Assembly (NCBI RefSeq): GCF_023702225.1
Contig: NZ_JAMQCO010000003.1
Coordinates: forward strand, 382,435 to 446,434
Direction of reading: 5' to 3'
DNA length: 64,000 nt
Source of the DNA: Aureimonas altamirensis
GTDB lineage: Bacteria; Pseudomonadota; Alphaproteobacteria; Rhizobiales; Rhizobiaceae
The number at the start of each line of letters is the position of its first letter. Positions within the stretch are counted from its first letter, which is position 1. The position numbers and the translations under genes were made by a program. Shown one piece after another: positions 48,035-56,861 of the stretch. Below the pieces are notes generated by a model. The model did not search any database. It was given only the letters and a program-made list of their open reading frames with translations, and had not been told where the DNA came from.

Positions 48035-48967
48035 TTGGATATTCGCTGGCTGTACGATTTCCTGATGCTCGTCGAAACCGGCAGCTTCACACGCGCTGCG
48101 GAGTTGCGCAACTCGTCGCAGGCCGCCTTCAGCCGCCGCATCCAATCCCTCGAAAACCAGCTCAAGTCGCCCCTCATCGACCGTGGAACCTACCCATTCG
48201 AGCTGACGGACGCCGGCCGGCGTTTTCGCACCCGGCTCATCGAGATCCTTCCCCAGCTGAGAAGCGCGATGCTCGACGTTTCGGACGAGCGGCCGACCGG
48301 CCTCCTGCGCATCAGCCTGCCCTTCGCGCTGGCGATCAGGCATATCGGCCGATGGACGTCCCAATGGGCCGACGAACGCATGCGCTTCAGCATCGAGCCC
48401 GGCGACACGCATGCGATGTTCACGGCGCTGGTATCCGGCGAAACGGACGTGCTGATCAACTGGCACAGCCCGGCACATCCCATCATCATCGACAGCGAGC
48501 GCTTCATGCGACTGAAGGTCGGCTCGGAGCGCGTCAGGCCGTTCGCCCGCCGCGATCTTCGGGACAAGATCGCGTGGCCTGGCTCCGAGCGCGCCCCCAT
48601 GCCGATCCTTGCCTATCGCAAGGGCGTCTTCTTCAGCCGCCTCGTGGACACGATCGAAACGCAGGCTCCAACGAAACTCCACGGCAACATCGTCGCCGAG
48701 TCGCACATGGCCGATATCCTGCGCGATCTCGCCTCCGCGGGGTTGGGCGTGGCGTGGCTCCCCGCCAGCACCGTCGACCGCGATCCGGAACTGGTACCGC
48801 TCGACGACGACGGCGCATGGTCGCTCGATGTCGACATCGTGGCCCTTGCCGACAAGCGCTCCGAAAACCCGCTGACGCTGCGGCTCATGCAGCGGCTCGA
48901 AAGCGGCGGACCGCTCGTTTTCTCCTCTCCTTCTCCCTCTCTCCGAAACGAAAAGGCAATGACATGA
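48035..48967 (+). CDS. LysR-family transcriptional regulator
   Basis: A LysR-type regulator of about 310 residues, with an N-terminal helix-turn-helix (FLMLVETGSFTRAAELRNSS, then QAAFSRRIQSLENQL) and a substrate-binding domain. I placed the start at TTG 48035 (LDIRWLYDFLML, close to the usual family N-terminus); TTG 47996 would add 13 residues. Unusually, it is the first gene of the operon it presumably controls: its stop overlaps the start of the binding-protein gene (ATGA). Control of the divergent dadA and of itself through the inverted repeat upstream is likely. Confidence 0.88.
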   Translation: MDIRWLYDFLMLVETGSFTRAAELRNSSQAAFSRRIQSLENQLKSPLIDRGTYPFELTDAGRRFRTRLIEILPQLRSAMLDVSDERPTGLLRISLPFALAIRHIGRWTSQWADERMRFSIEPGDTHAMFTALVSGETDVLINWHSPAHPIIIDSERFMRLKVGSERVRPFARRDLRDKIAWPGSERAPMPILAYRKGVFFSRLVDTIETQAPTKLHGNIVAESHMADILRDLASAGLGVAWLPASTVDRDPELVPLDDDGAWSLDVDIVALADKRSENPLTLRLMQRLESGGPLVFSSPSPSLRNEKAMT

Positions 48968-49875
48968 AGAAGACGATCGCATTGCTGGCGCTGTCCCTGC
49001 TGTCCGTCACCGGCGCGGCGCAGGCACAGGACCTGACGGGCACCTTGAAGAAGATCAAGGACACGGGCGCGATAACCCTCGGCGTCCGGGACAGCGCCCT
49101 GCCCTTCAGCTACATCGACGACCAGCAGCAGATCGTCGGTTACGCCATCGATATCTGCGACTACATCGTGGAGAAGGTGAAAGACGAGCTCCAGATGGAG
49201 ACGTTGACCGTCAACGAAACGCCGGTCACCTCGTCGAACCGGATTCCGTTGATGCTCAACGGCACGATCGACCTCGAATGCGGATCGACGACAAACAACC
49301 CGGATCGCGCGCGGCAGGTCGCCTTCACCAACTCGCACTTCCTGACTGCCAGCCGCTTCGCCGCGCGCAAGAGCGATGGGCTGAACACGATCGACGATCT
49401 GGCGGGCAAGCGCGTCGTCTCGGTTTCGGGCTCGGTGAACCTGACCCAGATCACGCGGGAGAATAACCAGCGGCAGTTGAATGCACAGGTATTGCCGGCC
49501 AAGGACGTGGCCGAAGCCTTCCTGATGCTCGAGACGAACCGCGCAGACGCCTTCGTGATGGACGACGCGCAGCTTGCCATCGTGATCGCGGCGTCCAAGG
49601 ATCCTTCGCTTTACATGATCAGCGAAGAGGCCTTCGCCAAGCCGGAGCCCTACGGCATCATGCTGCGCCGGGACGACGCTCCGTTCCAGACGGTGGTCGA
49701 TGCGGCCACGGCGGAATACTACACAAGCGGCAAGATCAACGACACCTACGCCAAGTGGTTCACCCAGCCGGTCCCGCCGCGCGGGCTGAACTTCAACCTG
49801 CCGATGCCGGAAGCGATGCGCAAGGCATTCGAGACCCCCACCAACAGCTCCAACCCCGACGATTACGCCGGCTAG
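48964..49875 (+). CDS. Polar amino-acid ABC transporter, periplasmic binding protein (GltI-like)
   Basis: A 303-residue SBP family 3 protein with a clear signal peptide (MKKTIALLALSLLSVTGAAQ, cut after AQA). It reads LKKIKDTGAITLGVRDSALP, then IVGYAIDICDYI, and LECGSTTNNPDRARQVAF with the Arg that binds the substrate carboxylate; these match glutamate/aspartate-binding GltI-type proteins. The start overlaps the lysR stop. Permeases and ATPase follow immediately. Whether it prefers L- or D-glutamate/aspartate or other amino acids cannot be told from sequence. Confidence 0.9.
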   Translation: MKKTIALLALSLLSVTGAAQAQDLTGTLKKIKDTGAITLGVRDSALPFSYIDDQQQIVGYAIDICDYIVEKVKDELQMETLTVNETPVTSSNRIPLMLNGTIDLECGSTTNNPDRARQVAFTNSHFLTASRFAARKSDGLNTIDDLAGKRVVSVSGSVNLTQITRENNQRQLNAQVLPAKDVAEAFLMLETNRADAFVMDDAQLAIVIAASKDPSLYMISEEAFAKPEPYGIMLRRDDAPFQTVVDAATAEYYTSGKINDTYAKWFTQPVPPRGLNFNLPMPEAMRKAFETPTNSSNPDDYAG

Positions 49876-49879
49876 CACC

Positions 49880-50602
49880 ATGAACTACAACTGGAACTGG
49901 AGCATATTCTGGCAGGAGGCAGCCGACGGCAGCGGGACCTATATGGACCTGCTGCTCCGCGGCCTCTCGATGACACTGGCCACGGCGGCCGTCGCCTGCC
50001 TGATCGCGCTTGCCTTCGGCTTCGCCATCGGCATAGCGCGCACGCTTCCGGGGCGGGCGGCAGGGTGGCTTTCGGGATTCTGGGTGGAGTATTTCCGCAA
50101 CATCCCCCTGCTCGTCCACCTGTTCCTGTTCTTCTTCGTGCTTCCGGAACTCCTTCCGGCCGCCATGGGCACTTGGCTGAAGCAGATGCCGAACGGCCCG
50201 TTCGTCACGGCAGCGATCGGCATCGGCCTTTATATGTCCGCGCGCGTTGCGGTCGGCGTCGAGGCGGGGATCAGATCCCTGCCTCGCGGGCAGGCTGCGG
50301 CGGCGACGGCCATCGGCCTGACCCGATGGCAGTCCTATCGTTACATACTGCTGCCGATCGCCTGCCGGATCATGCTTCCGTCCCTGACGAACGACATGAT
50401 CAACACGATCAAGAACACGTCCGTCGCCCTGACGATCGGATTGATCGAGCTGACCGCCGCGGCGCGCCAGATGCAGGAACTGTCGTATCAGGTCTTCGAG
50501 GCGCTCATCGCCGCAACCCTTGTCTACCTGCTGCTCAACCTTCTCGCGACATGGCTGGCGACGATCGTCGAAAGACGCCTGCGCATCAAGGGATCCCGCT
50601 GA
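49880..50602 (+). CDS. Amino-acid ABC transporter permease (GltJ-like)
   Basis: A 240-residue inner-membrane permease of the HisMQ/GltJK type, opening MNYNWNWSIFWQEAADGSGT and then LLLRGLSMTLATAAVACLIA. The conserved EYFRNIPLLVHLFLFFFVLP and the EAA-like loop ARVAVGVEAGIRSLPRGQAA / ATAIGLTRWQSYRYILLP contact the ATPase. It starts four bases after the binding-protein stop and is one base from the next permease gene. Confidence 0.92.
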   Translation: MNYNWNWSIFWQEAADGSGTYMDLLLRGLSMTLATAAVACLIALAFGFAIGIARTLPGRAAGWLSGFWVEYFRNIPLLVHLFLFFFVLPELLPAAMGTWLKQMPNGPFVTAAIGIGLYMSARVAVGVEAGIRSLPRGQAAAATAIGLTRWQSYRYILLPIACRIMLPSLTNDMINTIKNTSVALTIGLIELTAAARQMQELSYQVFEALIAATLVYLLLNLLATWLATIVERRLRIKGSR

Positions 50603-50603
50603 C

Positions 50604-51293
50604 ATGGCCGACTTCGATTTCGGAGCGGTGTATGCCGCGCTCCCCTACATCCTCGGCCAGGGCCTCTGGTTCACCGTTACGCTGACCGTCCTTGCGACGA
50701 TCGGGGGCATCGTCTTCGGCACGCTCCTTGCCCTGATGCGCGTATCCGGCAATCCGGTGCTCGACCGGATCGCCGCCACCTACATCAACGTCATCCGGGC
50801 CCTGCCGCTGGTGCTGGTGATCTTCTGGTTCTATTTTCTGGTACCGTACATCGCGCAATGGATCACCGGCTCGGACTATCCGGTCCAGGTGGGGGCATTC
50901 AAATCCGCGCTCATCACGTTCATCGCCTTCGAAGCCGCCTATTTCGCTGAAATCGTCCGTTCCGGCATCAACAGTGTAGCCGCCGGACAGATGCAGGCTG
51001 GCCTCGCCATCGGCCTGAAGCGTCGGCAAGTCATGGCGGAAATCATCCTGCCCCAGGCCTTTCGCGCAGTCCTGCCGATTCTGCTGACTCAGACGATCAT
51101 CCTGTTCCAGGACACGTCGCTGGTCTACGTTCTGGGCCTGACCGACCTCCTGGGCGCCTCCTCGCAGCTTGCCCAGCGCGATGGGCGCCTGGTGGAAATG
51201 TACGTCACCGCAGCCGTGATCTACTTCGTCATCTGTTTCGTCGCCTCCCGCCTCGTCAAGCGGCTGCGCATAGCCAACGCTACAAGGGTCTGA
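50604..51293 (+). CDS. Amino-acid ABC transporter permease (GltK-like)
   Basis: The second permease, 229 residues from ATG 50604, begins MADFDFGAVYAALPYILGQG. It has INVIRALPLVLVIFWFYFLV, the EAA loop region YFAEIVRSGINSVAAGQMQA and LAIGLKRRQVMAEIILPQAF. Five or so membrane helices. It forms a heterodimer with the preceding permease. The longer reading from 50520 lies inside the upstream gene in another frame. Confidence 0.92.
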   Translation: MADFDFGAVYAALPYILGQGLWFTVTLTVLATIGGIVFGTLLALMRVSGNPVLDRIAATYINVIRALPLVLVIFWFYFLVPYIAQWITGSDYPVQVGAFKSALITFIAFEAAYFAEIVRSGINSVAAGQMQAGLAIGLKRRQVMAEIILPQAFRAVLPILLTQTIILFQDTSLVYVLGLTDLLGASSQLAQRDGRLVEMYVTAAVIYFVICFVASRLVKRLRIANATRV

Positions 51294-51297
51294 GAAT

Positions 51298-52038
51298 ATG
51301 TCCGAACCCGTCGTCAGCCTGTCGGGCGTCAACAAGCATTACGCCACCTTCCAGGTTCTCAAGGACTGCTCGCTTGCCGTCGCCAAGGGCGAGGTGGTGG
51401 TGGTGTGCGGCCCATCGGGCTCCGGCAAGAGCACCCTGATCAAGACGATCAACGCGCTGGAGCCCGTGCAATCCGGATCGATCGTCGTGGACGGCACGGA
51501 CGTCACGGCACGCGGCACCAACCTGCCCCGCCTGCGGGCCCGGGTCGGCATGGTGTTCCAGCACTTCGAACTTTTTCCGCACATGACGGTCCTGGACAAT
51601 CTCTGCATCGGTCCGCGCAAGGTTCTGTCCCGCTCTGCCGAAGCATCGCGGGACAACGCCCGGCGGCTCCTGGATCGCGTCGGTCTTCTTGCCCATGCCG
51701 AGAAGTTTCCCGGCCAATTGTCGGGCGGGCAGCAGCAGCGGGTGGCCATTGCCCGCGCCCTGGCGATGGACCCCATCGTCATGCTGTTCGACGAGCCGAC
51801 CTCGGCGCTCGACCCGGAGATGGTCAGCGAGGTTCTGGACGTGATGGTGGAGCTGGCGCATGGGGGCATGACCATGATGGTCGTTACCCATGAAATGGGT
51901 TTCGCCCGCAAGGTCGCCAACCGTGTCGTCTTCATGGATGCCGGCGAGATCGTCGAGGATACGGACAAGACCACGTTTTTCGACGGAGCCCGCAGCGACA
52001 GGGCGCGCCAGTTCCTGTCGAAGATTTTGTCTCACTAG
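51298..52038 (+). CDS. Amino-acid ABC transporter ATP-binding protein (GltL-like)
   Basis: A 246-residue ABC ATPase: Walker A GPSGSGKST, Q-loop VGMVFQHFELFPHMTVLDNL, signature LSGGQQQR, Walker [16 protein letters not shown] and the switch His in VTHEMGFARK. These are the standard polar amino-acid uptake ATPase sequences. It starts four bases after the permease gene and is followed by ridA after 13 bases, so the transporter and RidA are co-transcribed. Confidence 0.94.
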   Translation: MSEPVVSLSGVNKHYATFQVLKDCSLAVAKGEVVVVCGPSGSGKSTLIKTINALEPVQSGSIVVDGTDVTARGTNLPRLRARVGMVFQHFELFPHMTVLDNLCIGPRKVLSRSAEASRDNARRLLDRVGLLAHAEKFPGQLSGGQQQRVAIARALAMDPIVMLFDEPTSALDPEMVSEVLDVMVELAHGGMTMMVVTHEMGFARKVANRVVFMDAGEIVEDTDKTTFFDGARSDRARQFLSKILSH

Positions 52039-52051
52039 CAGGACATCTGGA

Positions 52052-52405
52052 ATGGACATGACTTACAGCAATCCGGACAATCTCAAGCATCGTTCCGACG
52101 TCGTGGTTCACAACGGCGTCGCCTACGTCGCGGGCGCGGTGCCGGCCGACGTCGGCCAGGACATGCGCGGACAGACGGAACAGGTTCTTGCGCAGATCGA
52201 CGCCCGGCTTGCCGCCGTGGGAAGCGACAAAGGCAAACTCCTGTCGGCCACGATATGGCTGGTGGACGTCAATGGCGACGTCGCCGACTTCAACGCCGTC
52301 TGGAACGAGTGGGTCGTGCCCGGCCGCCTGCCCGCGCGCGCCTGCGTGCAGGCGGAGCTGCAGGTCGGTGCGAGGGTCGAGGTGGCCGTCATCGCGGCCG
52401 TCTGA
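52052..52405 (+). CDS. RidA family protein (reactive imine/enamine deaminase)
   Basis: A 117-residue RidA/YjgF/YER057c protein starting MDMTYSNPDNLKHRSDVVVH. It has the YVAGAVP segment, QTEQVLAQIDARLAAVGSDK and a C-terminal PARACVQAELQVGARVEV with the conserved Arg that binds the carboxylate of the imine. RidA hydrolyses 2-iminoacids released by amino-acid oxidases and PLP enzymes; DadA, encoded divergently, would produce such imines. ATG 52052 follows AGGA by seven bases. It is the last gene of the operon and converges on the patatin gene nine bases away. Confidence 0.88.
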   Translation: MDMTYSNPDNLKHRSDVVVHNGVAYVAGAVPADVGQDMRGQTEQVLAQIDARLAAVGSDKGKLLSATIWLVDVNGDVADFNAVWNEWVVPGRLPARACVQAELQVGARVEVAVIAAV

Positions 52406-52414
52406 ACGACCAGC

Positions 52415-53305
52415 TCACAGGTGCATGTCGTGAAGCTCGCACAAGGCGGCGATCTTGCGTTTCATCTCCTCGCGCAGGCCGGACGTGTCCTTCAGGATCA
52501 TACGCACCCGCAGGAAATCCAGGACACGATAGCGGCTGACGGGCGGTGCTACGACCAGGTCGGGCGGGGATGACGCAAGCTTTGCCTGGATGATCGCATG
52601 CATCATCAATTGCGATGCACCGAACATCGCTTCGGTCGGCGTCGGCAGGCCGCCGGCCGATTCCAGCGGCCCGCCGGTCACGTCGACCGCGATATTGAGA
52701 TCGACACGCCCGGCGAGAAGGTCGAACGGCAGCGGATCGCAAATCCCCCCGTCGATCAGCACGATGCCTTCCCGCCGCACCGGCCGGAAGATCGCGGGCA
52801 AGGCGGCGGAAGCGGCTATGGCGCTGACGAGATCGCCGCTCTCCAGCGACATCACCCGGCCGGAATAGAAATCCGTGGCCGTGACGGCCAGCGGGATCGA
52901 CAGGTCCTCGAACTGGGACGGCAGTTCCAGCGGCAGGAACGCTCCCACCACCCGCTCGGCGTTCAACTGGCCGAGGCGCACGCCACCATCGGCCATGAAC
53001 TGCGCGAAGCTGGCCGGCCGCGTCCGCCAGAGACGGCCGGCGACGAGGCGCTTGTTGCCAAGCGTATCGACGACGAACTCCTCGATCACGGCTGCCGGCA
53101 TTCCCGCCGCATAGGCCGCGCCGATCAGGGCGCCGATGGACGTCCCCGCGATCCTGTGCGGCTTTATGCCCAGATCGTCGAAAGCATGCAGCGCGTGGAT
53201 ATGGGCTATGCCGCGCGCGCCGCCGCCGCCGAGCGCAAGCCCGATCCGCGGCTTCCCGCGTGGCGGCGGCTGGTCGTCCATGACGGGTGCGACGGCCTCG
53301 TCCAT
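52415..53305 (-). CDS. Patatin-like phospholipase family protein (RssA-like)
   Basis: A 296-residue patatin-fold serine hydrolase. The oxyanion loop is GLALGGGGARGIAHI, the nucleophile elbow is GTSIGALIGAAYAAG (G-x-S-x-G) and the catalytic Asp is in LIDGGICDPLP (DGG). The pattern is close to NTE/RssA proteins acting on phospholipids at the membrane. I chose ATG 53305, which lies just after the stop of the upstream M16 peptidase gene; the TTG at 53335 would overlap it. It is probably co-transcribed with the two M16 genes. Confidence 0.9.
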   Translation of the reverse strand: MDEAVAPVMDDQPPPRGKPRIGLALGGGGARGIAHIHALHAFDDLGIKPHRIAGTSIGALIGAAYAAGMPAAVIEEFVVDTLGNKRLVAGRLWRTRPASFAQFMADGGVRLGQLNAERVVGAFLPLELPSQFEDLSIPLAVTATDFYSGRVMSLESGDLVSAIAASAALPAIFRPVRREGIVLIDGGICDPLPFDLLAGRVDLNIAVDVTGGPLESAGGLPTPTEAMFGASQLMMHAIIQAKLASSPPDLVVAPPVSRYRVLDFLRVRMILKDTSGLREEMKRKIAALCELHDMHL

Positions 53306-53315
53306 GGCGATCCGC

Positions 53316-54656
53316 TCAGCCGTTGTCCTGGCCAACCGTTATGATGGTCGGATCCGGTGTCAGTAGCTCTTTCGCCATTGCCTTCACCCCCTCGGCATCG
53401 ACCGCGTCGATGAGGCCTTCCCGCTTGTCGATATAATCGACGCCCAGCCCGTCCAGCTGGATACCCACGAGCGTGGAGGCGATGGACAGGGAAGACGACA
53501 GGTTCTGCACCGCATAGGCCCCCTTCACATAGGCCTTGGCCTTTGCCAGTTCCTCGTCTCCCGGCCCCTCATCGGCCAGCCGCGCCATCTCCTGCCGGAT
53601 GATGTCGATGCTCTCGCCGGCCCTGTCGGCCCGCGTCGCCGTCGAGGCCGCCAGGAAGGACGCATGATCGTAATCGACCAGATAGGAGCCGACGCCGTAG
53701 GCCAGCCCCCGCTTTTCGCGGACTTCGGTGTACAGGCGGGACGAGAAGGTACCGCCGCCGAGGATATGGTTCATCAGATAGGCATCGAAGAATTTCGGGT
53801 CGTCCCGCGCGATGCCGGGCAGTGCGAACTGGATCGTCGTCTGCGGAACAGCCAGCTCGACATGCTCGCGCGCCCCCATTACCGGCTCGATATCCGGCAC
53901 TGTCGTCAACTCGGCGGTATCGCGCAGCGGGCCGAACACCTCGTCCAGCCGTTCGCCGAGGCGCTCGGCGTCGATGGCGCCGACGACGCCCACGACCAGA
54001 TTGTCCTTGGCAAAGGCCGTGTCGCGGAAGTGGCGCAGATCGTCCACCGTCACGGCGTTCAGGCTTTCGACGGTGCCCTCCGTGGGGCGGGAATAGGGGT
54101 GGTCCGGAAACACCGTGCGGCGAAACGCTTCGCCGGCCAGGGTGCCGGGGTCGTTGCGGCTGGCGATGATGCCGGTCGCGATCTGTCCGCGAATGCGGTC
54201 TACCGGCTCTTCGTCGAGCCGCGGCTCGTTCACGGCCAGGCGCAGCAGGTCGAAGGCGACATCCTCATGCTCGACGATGGTGCGGAAATTGCCTGCGAAA
54301 TTATCGTAGGCCGCGTTGAAGGAGAGGCTGACGCCGAACTCGTCCAGCCGCGACTGGAAGTCCTGGCTCTCGATATCGCCCGCCCCTTCGTCCAGAAGGC
54401 CGGACAGCAGATTAGCCATGCCCTCCCGGCCGGCCGGATCCTCGGTCGAGCCCGCACCCTTGAAGGCGAAACGCATTGCGATCAGCGGGTTCGTGTAATC
54501 CTCCACCAGCAGCGCATGGATGCCGCCGGGGCTGGTCACTTCCTGGATCTCGATGGCGGAGGCCGGCGTTGCCGCCAGCCCCGCCGTCGCCGTCAGCAGG
54601 AATGCAAGACCGCCACGCACGGCCATGGAGGGCCGGAACTTCGAAAAACGGAACAT
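53316..54656 (-). CDS. M16-family peptidase-like protein, non-catalytic partner
   Basis: A 446-residue M16 (pitrilysin/PqqL-like) protein with a signal peptide (MAVRGGLAFLLTATAGLAAT, cut near ASA), so periplasmic. Where active M16 peptidases carry HxxEH this protein reads GREGMANLLSGLLDEGA, so the zinc ligands are missing. It keeps the RGLAYGVGSYL C-terminal arginine/tyrosine motif. Paired with the HxxEH-containing gene five bases upstream, it fits the bacterial M16B arrangement of one active and one inactive subunit. Confidence 0.9.
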   Translation of the reverse strand: MFRFSKFRPSMAVRGGLAFLLTATAGLAATPASAIEIQEVTSPGGIHALLVEDYTNPLIAMRFAFKGAGSTEDPAGREGMANLLSGLLDEGAGDIESQDFQSRLDEFGVSLSFNAAYDNFAGNFRTIVEHEDVAFDLLRLAVNEPRLDEEPVDRIRGQIATGIIASRNDPGTLAGEAFRRTVFPDHPYSRPTEGTVESLNAVTVDDLRHFRDTAFAKDNLVVGVVGAIDAERLGERLDEVFGPLRDTAELTTVPDIEPVMGAREHVELAVPQTTIQFALPGIARDDPKFFDAYLMNHILGGGTFSSRLYTEVREKRGLAYGVGSYLVDYDHASFLAASTATRADRAGESIDIIRQEMARLADEGPGDEELAKAKAYVKGAYAVQNLSSSLSIASTLVGIQLDGLGVDYIDKREGLIDAVDAEGVKAMAKELLTPDPTIITVGQDNG

Positions 54657-54661
54657 GGCGA

Positions 54662-56197
54662 TCAGCCCTCGATATCGGTTGCGGCGGGTGCGGCAGGCGG
54701 GTTTGCCGCTGCCGGCGCGTCAGCCGGCTGCCCTGCGTCGTCGGCAGGCAGAAGATATCCGGTCACGGCGCCGACCCCGGACAGATATTCCCGGGCGACC
54801 GCCTGTACGTCGTCGACCGTCACCGCTTCGATCCGCTCCGGCCAGCTTTCGACATCCTCCACCGTCCGGCCCGTCGACAGGGCGACCCCGTACCGGCGGG
54901 CCAACGAGGTCTGGCTGTCGCGCTGATAGATCAGGGCATTGCGCACGCGATTCTTGGCGGCGGCCAGTTCCGCATCCGTGATGCCGTCCGTGACGATCTT
55001 CTCGAGTTCCGCGTCGATGGCGGTCTTCAACGTCTCGATATCGGCTGCCCCGCGCGGCGTACCGTAGGTGATGAACTGGCCTTCCATCAGGCTGTCGCCC
55101 TGGTAGTAGGCGCCCGCCCCGGCCGCGATGGGATTGTCGATCACGAGCGCGCGGTAGAGCCGGCTGGTCGAGCCGCCCCCCAATACGTCGGCCAGTATGT
55201 CCAGCGCCTCGGACTGGCGCCCCTCCGCCGTACGCTCCGACGGTACGACGTAGGCCGTCTGCACGCTTGGCTGCGTGACGCGCGCGTCCCGCAGCGTGAC
55301 GGTGCGCTCGGTCAGGGCTTTCGGTTCCCGCGGACGGTCGCGCGGGCCCGGATCGGCCCGGCGCGCCACCTGCCCGAAGGTCTTCTCGGCGAGTGCGCGG
55401 ACCGCGTCGGCCGTGACGTCGCCGGCCACGATCAGCGTCGCATTGTTCGGGGTGTAATACCGGTCGTAGAAGGCGATGGCGTCGTCGCGCGACAGCTTCT
55501 CCATCTCGCTCTGCCAGCCGATGATCGGCGTGCCGTAGGGGCTGTTCACGAACAGGGTCGCGCCCATGGCCTCGGCGAGCTGCGATCCGGGATCGTTGTC
55601 CACGCGCATGCGCCGCTCTTCCAGGATGACGTCGCGCTCGGGCAGGACGGCGGCATCGTCCAGCACCAGATTGGCCATCCGGTCGGATTCGAACTGCATC
55701 ATCTGTTCCAGGGCGGAAACGGGAACCTGCTGGAAATAAGCCGTGTAGTCGTAGGAGGTGAAGGCGTTCTCCTCGCCTCCGATATCGGACACGGCCGCCG
55801 AAAACTCGCCTGCCGGGTGGTTCTTCGTGCCCTTGAACATCAGGTGCTCGAGGAAATGCGCGATGCCGGACTGGCCGGGGGGCTCGTCGGCCGAGCCGAT
55901 CTTGTACCAGACCATCTGCGTAACGACCGGCGCGCGATGATCGGGAATGACGACGACCTGCAAGCCGTTGTCAAGCATGAAGCTTTCGATATCGGGGCGC
56001 ATCGCCTCCGCCTTGGCGGCCGCCTCCTCGGCGGTCGAGGTGGCGGTAGGCGCGTCCGGTGCCGGCGTCTGTGCGAAGGAGGCCGGCACCAGGCCGGCGG
56101 AGAGGCCGAAAGCCATGGCGGAAACCATGAGCAGACGCCGCAGGCGGGCGCTTCCGGACGACGAGGAATGAATGGCTCTGGCGATCAAGGGTCTCAC
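54662..56197 (-). CDS. M16-family zinc peptidase, catalytic subunit
   Basis: About 511 residues from GTG 56197. The active-site motif HFLEHLMFKGT (HxxEH) follows QSGIA, and the distal Glu lies in GGEENAFTSYDYTAYF, as in processing-peptidase-like M16B enzymes. The N-terminus has a signal segment (LRRLLMVSAMAFGLSAGLVP, cut near SFA), so the enzyme works in the periplasm. The start is uncertain: AAAGGA lies only two bases from GTG 56197 but about ten from the TTG at 56188. Its partner without HxxEH is encoded five bases downstream. Confidence 0.9.
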   Translation of the reverse strand: MRPLIARAIHSSSSGSARLRRLLMVSAMAFGLSAGLVPASFAQTPAPDAPTATSTAEEAAAKAEAMRPDIESFMLDNGLQVVVIPDHRAPVVTQMVWYKIGSADEPPGQSGIAHFLEHLMFKGTKNHPAGEFSAAVSDIGGEENAFTSYDYTAYFQQVPVSALEQMMQFESDRMANLVLDDAAVLPERDVILEERRMRVDNDPGSQLAEAMGATLFVNSPYGTPIIGWQSEMEKLSRDDAIAFYDRYYTPNNATLIVAGDVTADAVRALAEKTFGQVARRADPGPRDRPREPKALTERTVTLRDARVTQPSVQTAYVVPSERTAEGRQSEALDILADVLGGGSTSRLYRALVIDNPIAAGAGAYYQGDSLMEGQFITYGTPRGAADIETLKTAIDAELEKIVTDGITDAELAAAKNRVRNALIYQRDSQTSLARRYGVALSTGRTVEDVESWPERIEAVTVDDVQAVAREYLSGVGAVTGYLLPADDAGQPADAPAAANPPAAPAATDIEG

Positions 56198-56255
56198 ATC
56201 CTTTGGAGCTCGACGGTCGGGTCGAGATATGTCCAATCCACCAGCAACGCGCAAT

Positions 56256-56855
56256 TTACGTTTTTGTAAGGCGCGCCGAGGATTTTTCGCTCCACTCTTG
56301 CGACACGCGCAGCAAACGCAGCACGCTGGCCCCCATGTCCCGCTCGTCCAGAAGGTCGAAACCGGCGATGGGCGAAAAGGACGCGCCTTTCCCTTCTTCC
56401 AGCACCGCAAGCGCGTCCGCCCGCAGCCAGCCGCCGGAAAGCGCCGCATCCAGCGCAGCCTCCCCGAGACGTCTACCGTAGGGCGGGTCGGCCATCACGA
56501 TGTCGAACGGTTCGAGCGTGCCGGCCGGGCCGAGACGTGTCGCGTCCCGCCGGAAAACCTTCGTGCGTCCGCCCAGCCCCAATGCCTCGATATTGGTGCG
56601 CAGAAGACCCCGCCCCTCCACGCCCTCTTCCACGAAGACGCAGGCGCGCGCGCCGCGCGACAGCGCCTCCAGCCCGAGCGCCCCCGTGCCGGAAAAAAGG
56701 TCCAGCACCCGCACGCCCGTCATGTCGAAAGCCAGGCCATGTTCGAGTATGTCGAACAGGCTGCCGCGATGGCGTTCGGACGTCGGGCGGATCGCGTCGC
56801 TTTTCGGCCCCGCAAGCGCCCGCCCCTTGAACGCGCCGGCGACGATGCGCAGCAT
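56256..56855 (-). CDS. rsmD: 16S rRNA (guanine(966)-N(2))-methyltransferase
   Basis: A 199-residue methyltransferase that modifies G966 of 16S rRNA. It begins MLRIVAGAFKGRALAGPKSD, followed by IRPTSERHRGSLFDIL, the SAM-binding VLDLFSGTGALGLEALSRGA, and the N-methylase active-site motif MADPPYG. All are standard RsmD features. Its start is six bases after the stop of the pseudouridine-synthase gene, so the two rRNA modification enzymes share an operon. Confidence 0.93.
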   Translation of the reverse strand: MLRIVAGAFKGRALAGPKSDAIRPTSERHRGSLFDILEHGLAFDMTGVRVLDLFSGTGALGLEALSRGARACVFVEEGVEGRGLLRTNIEALGLGGRTKVFRRDATRLGPAGTLEPFDIVMADPPYGRRLGEAALDAALSGGWLRADALAVLEEGKGASFSPIAGFDLLDERDMGASVLRLLRVSQEWSEKSSARLTKT

Positions 56856-56861
56856 GCCGGC

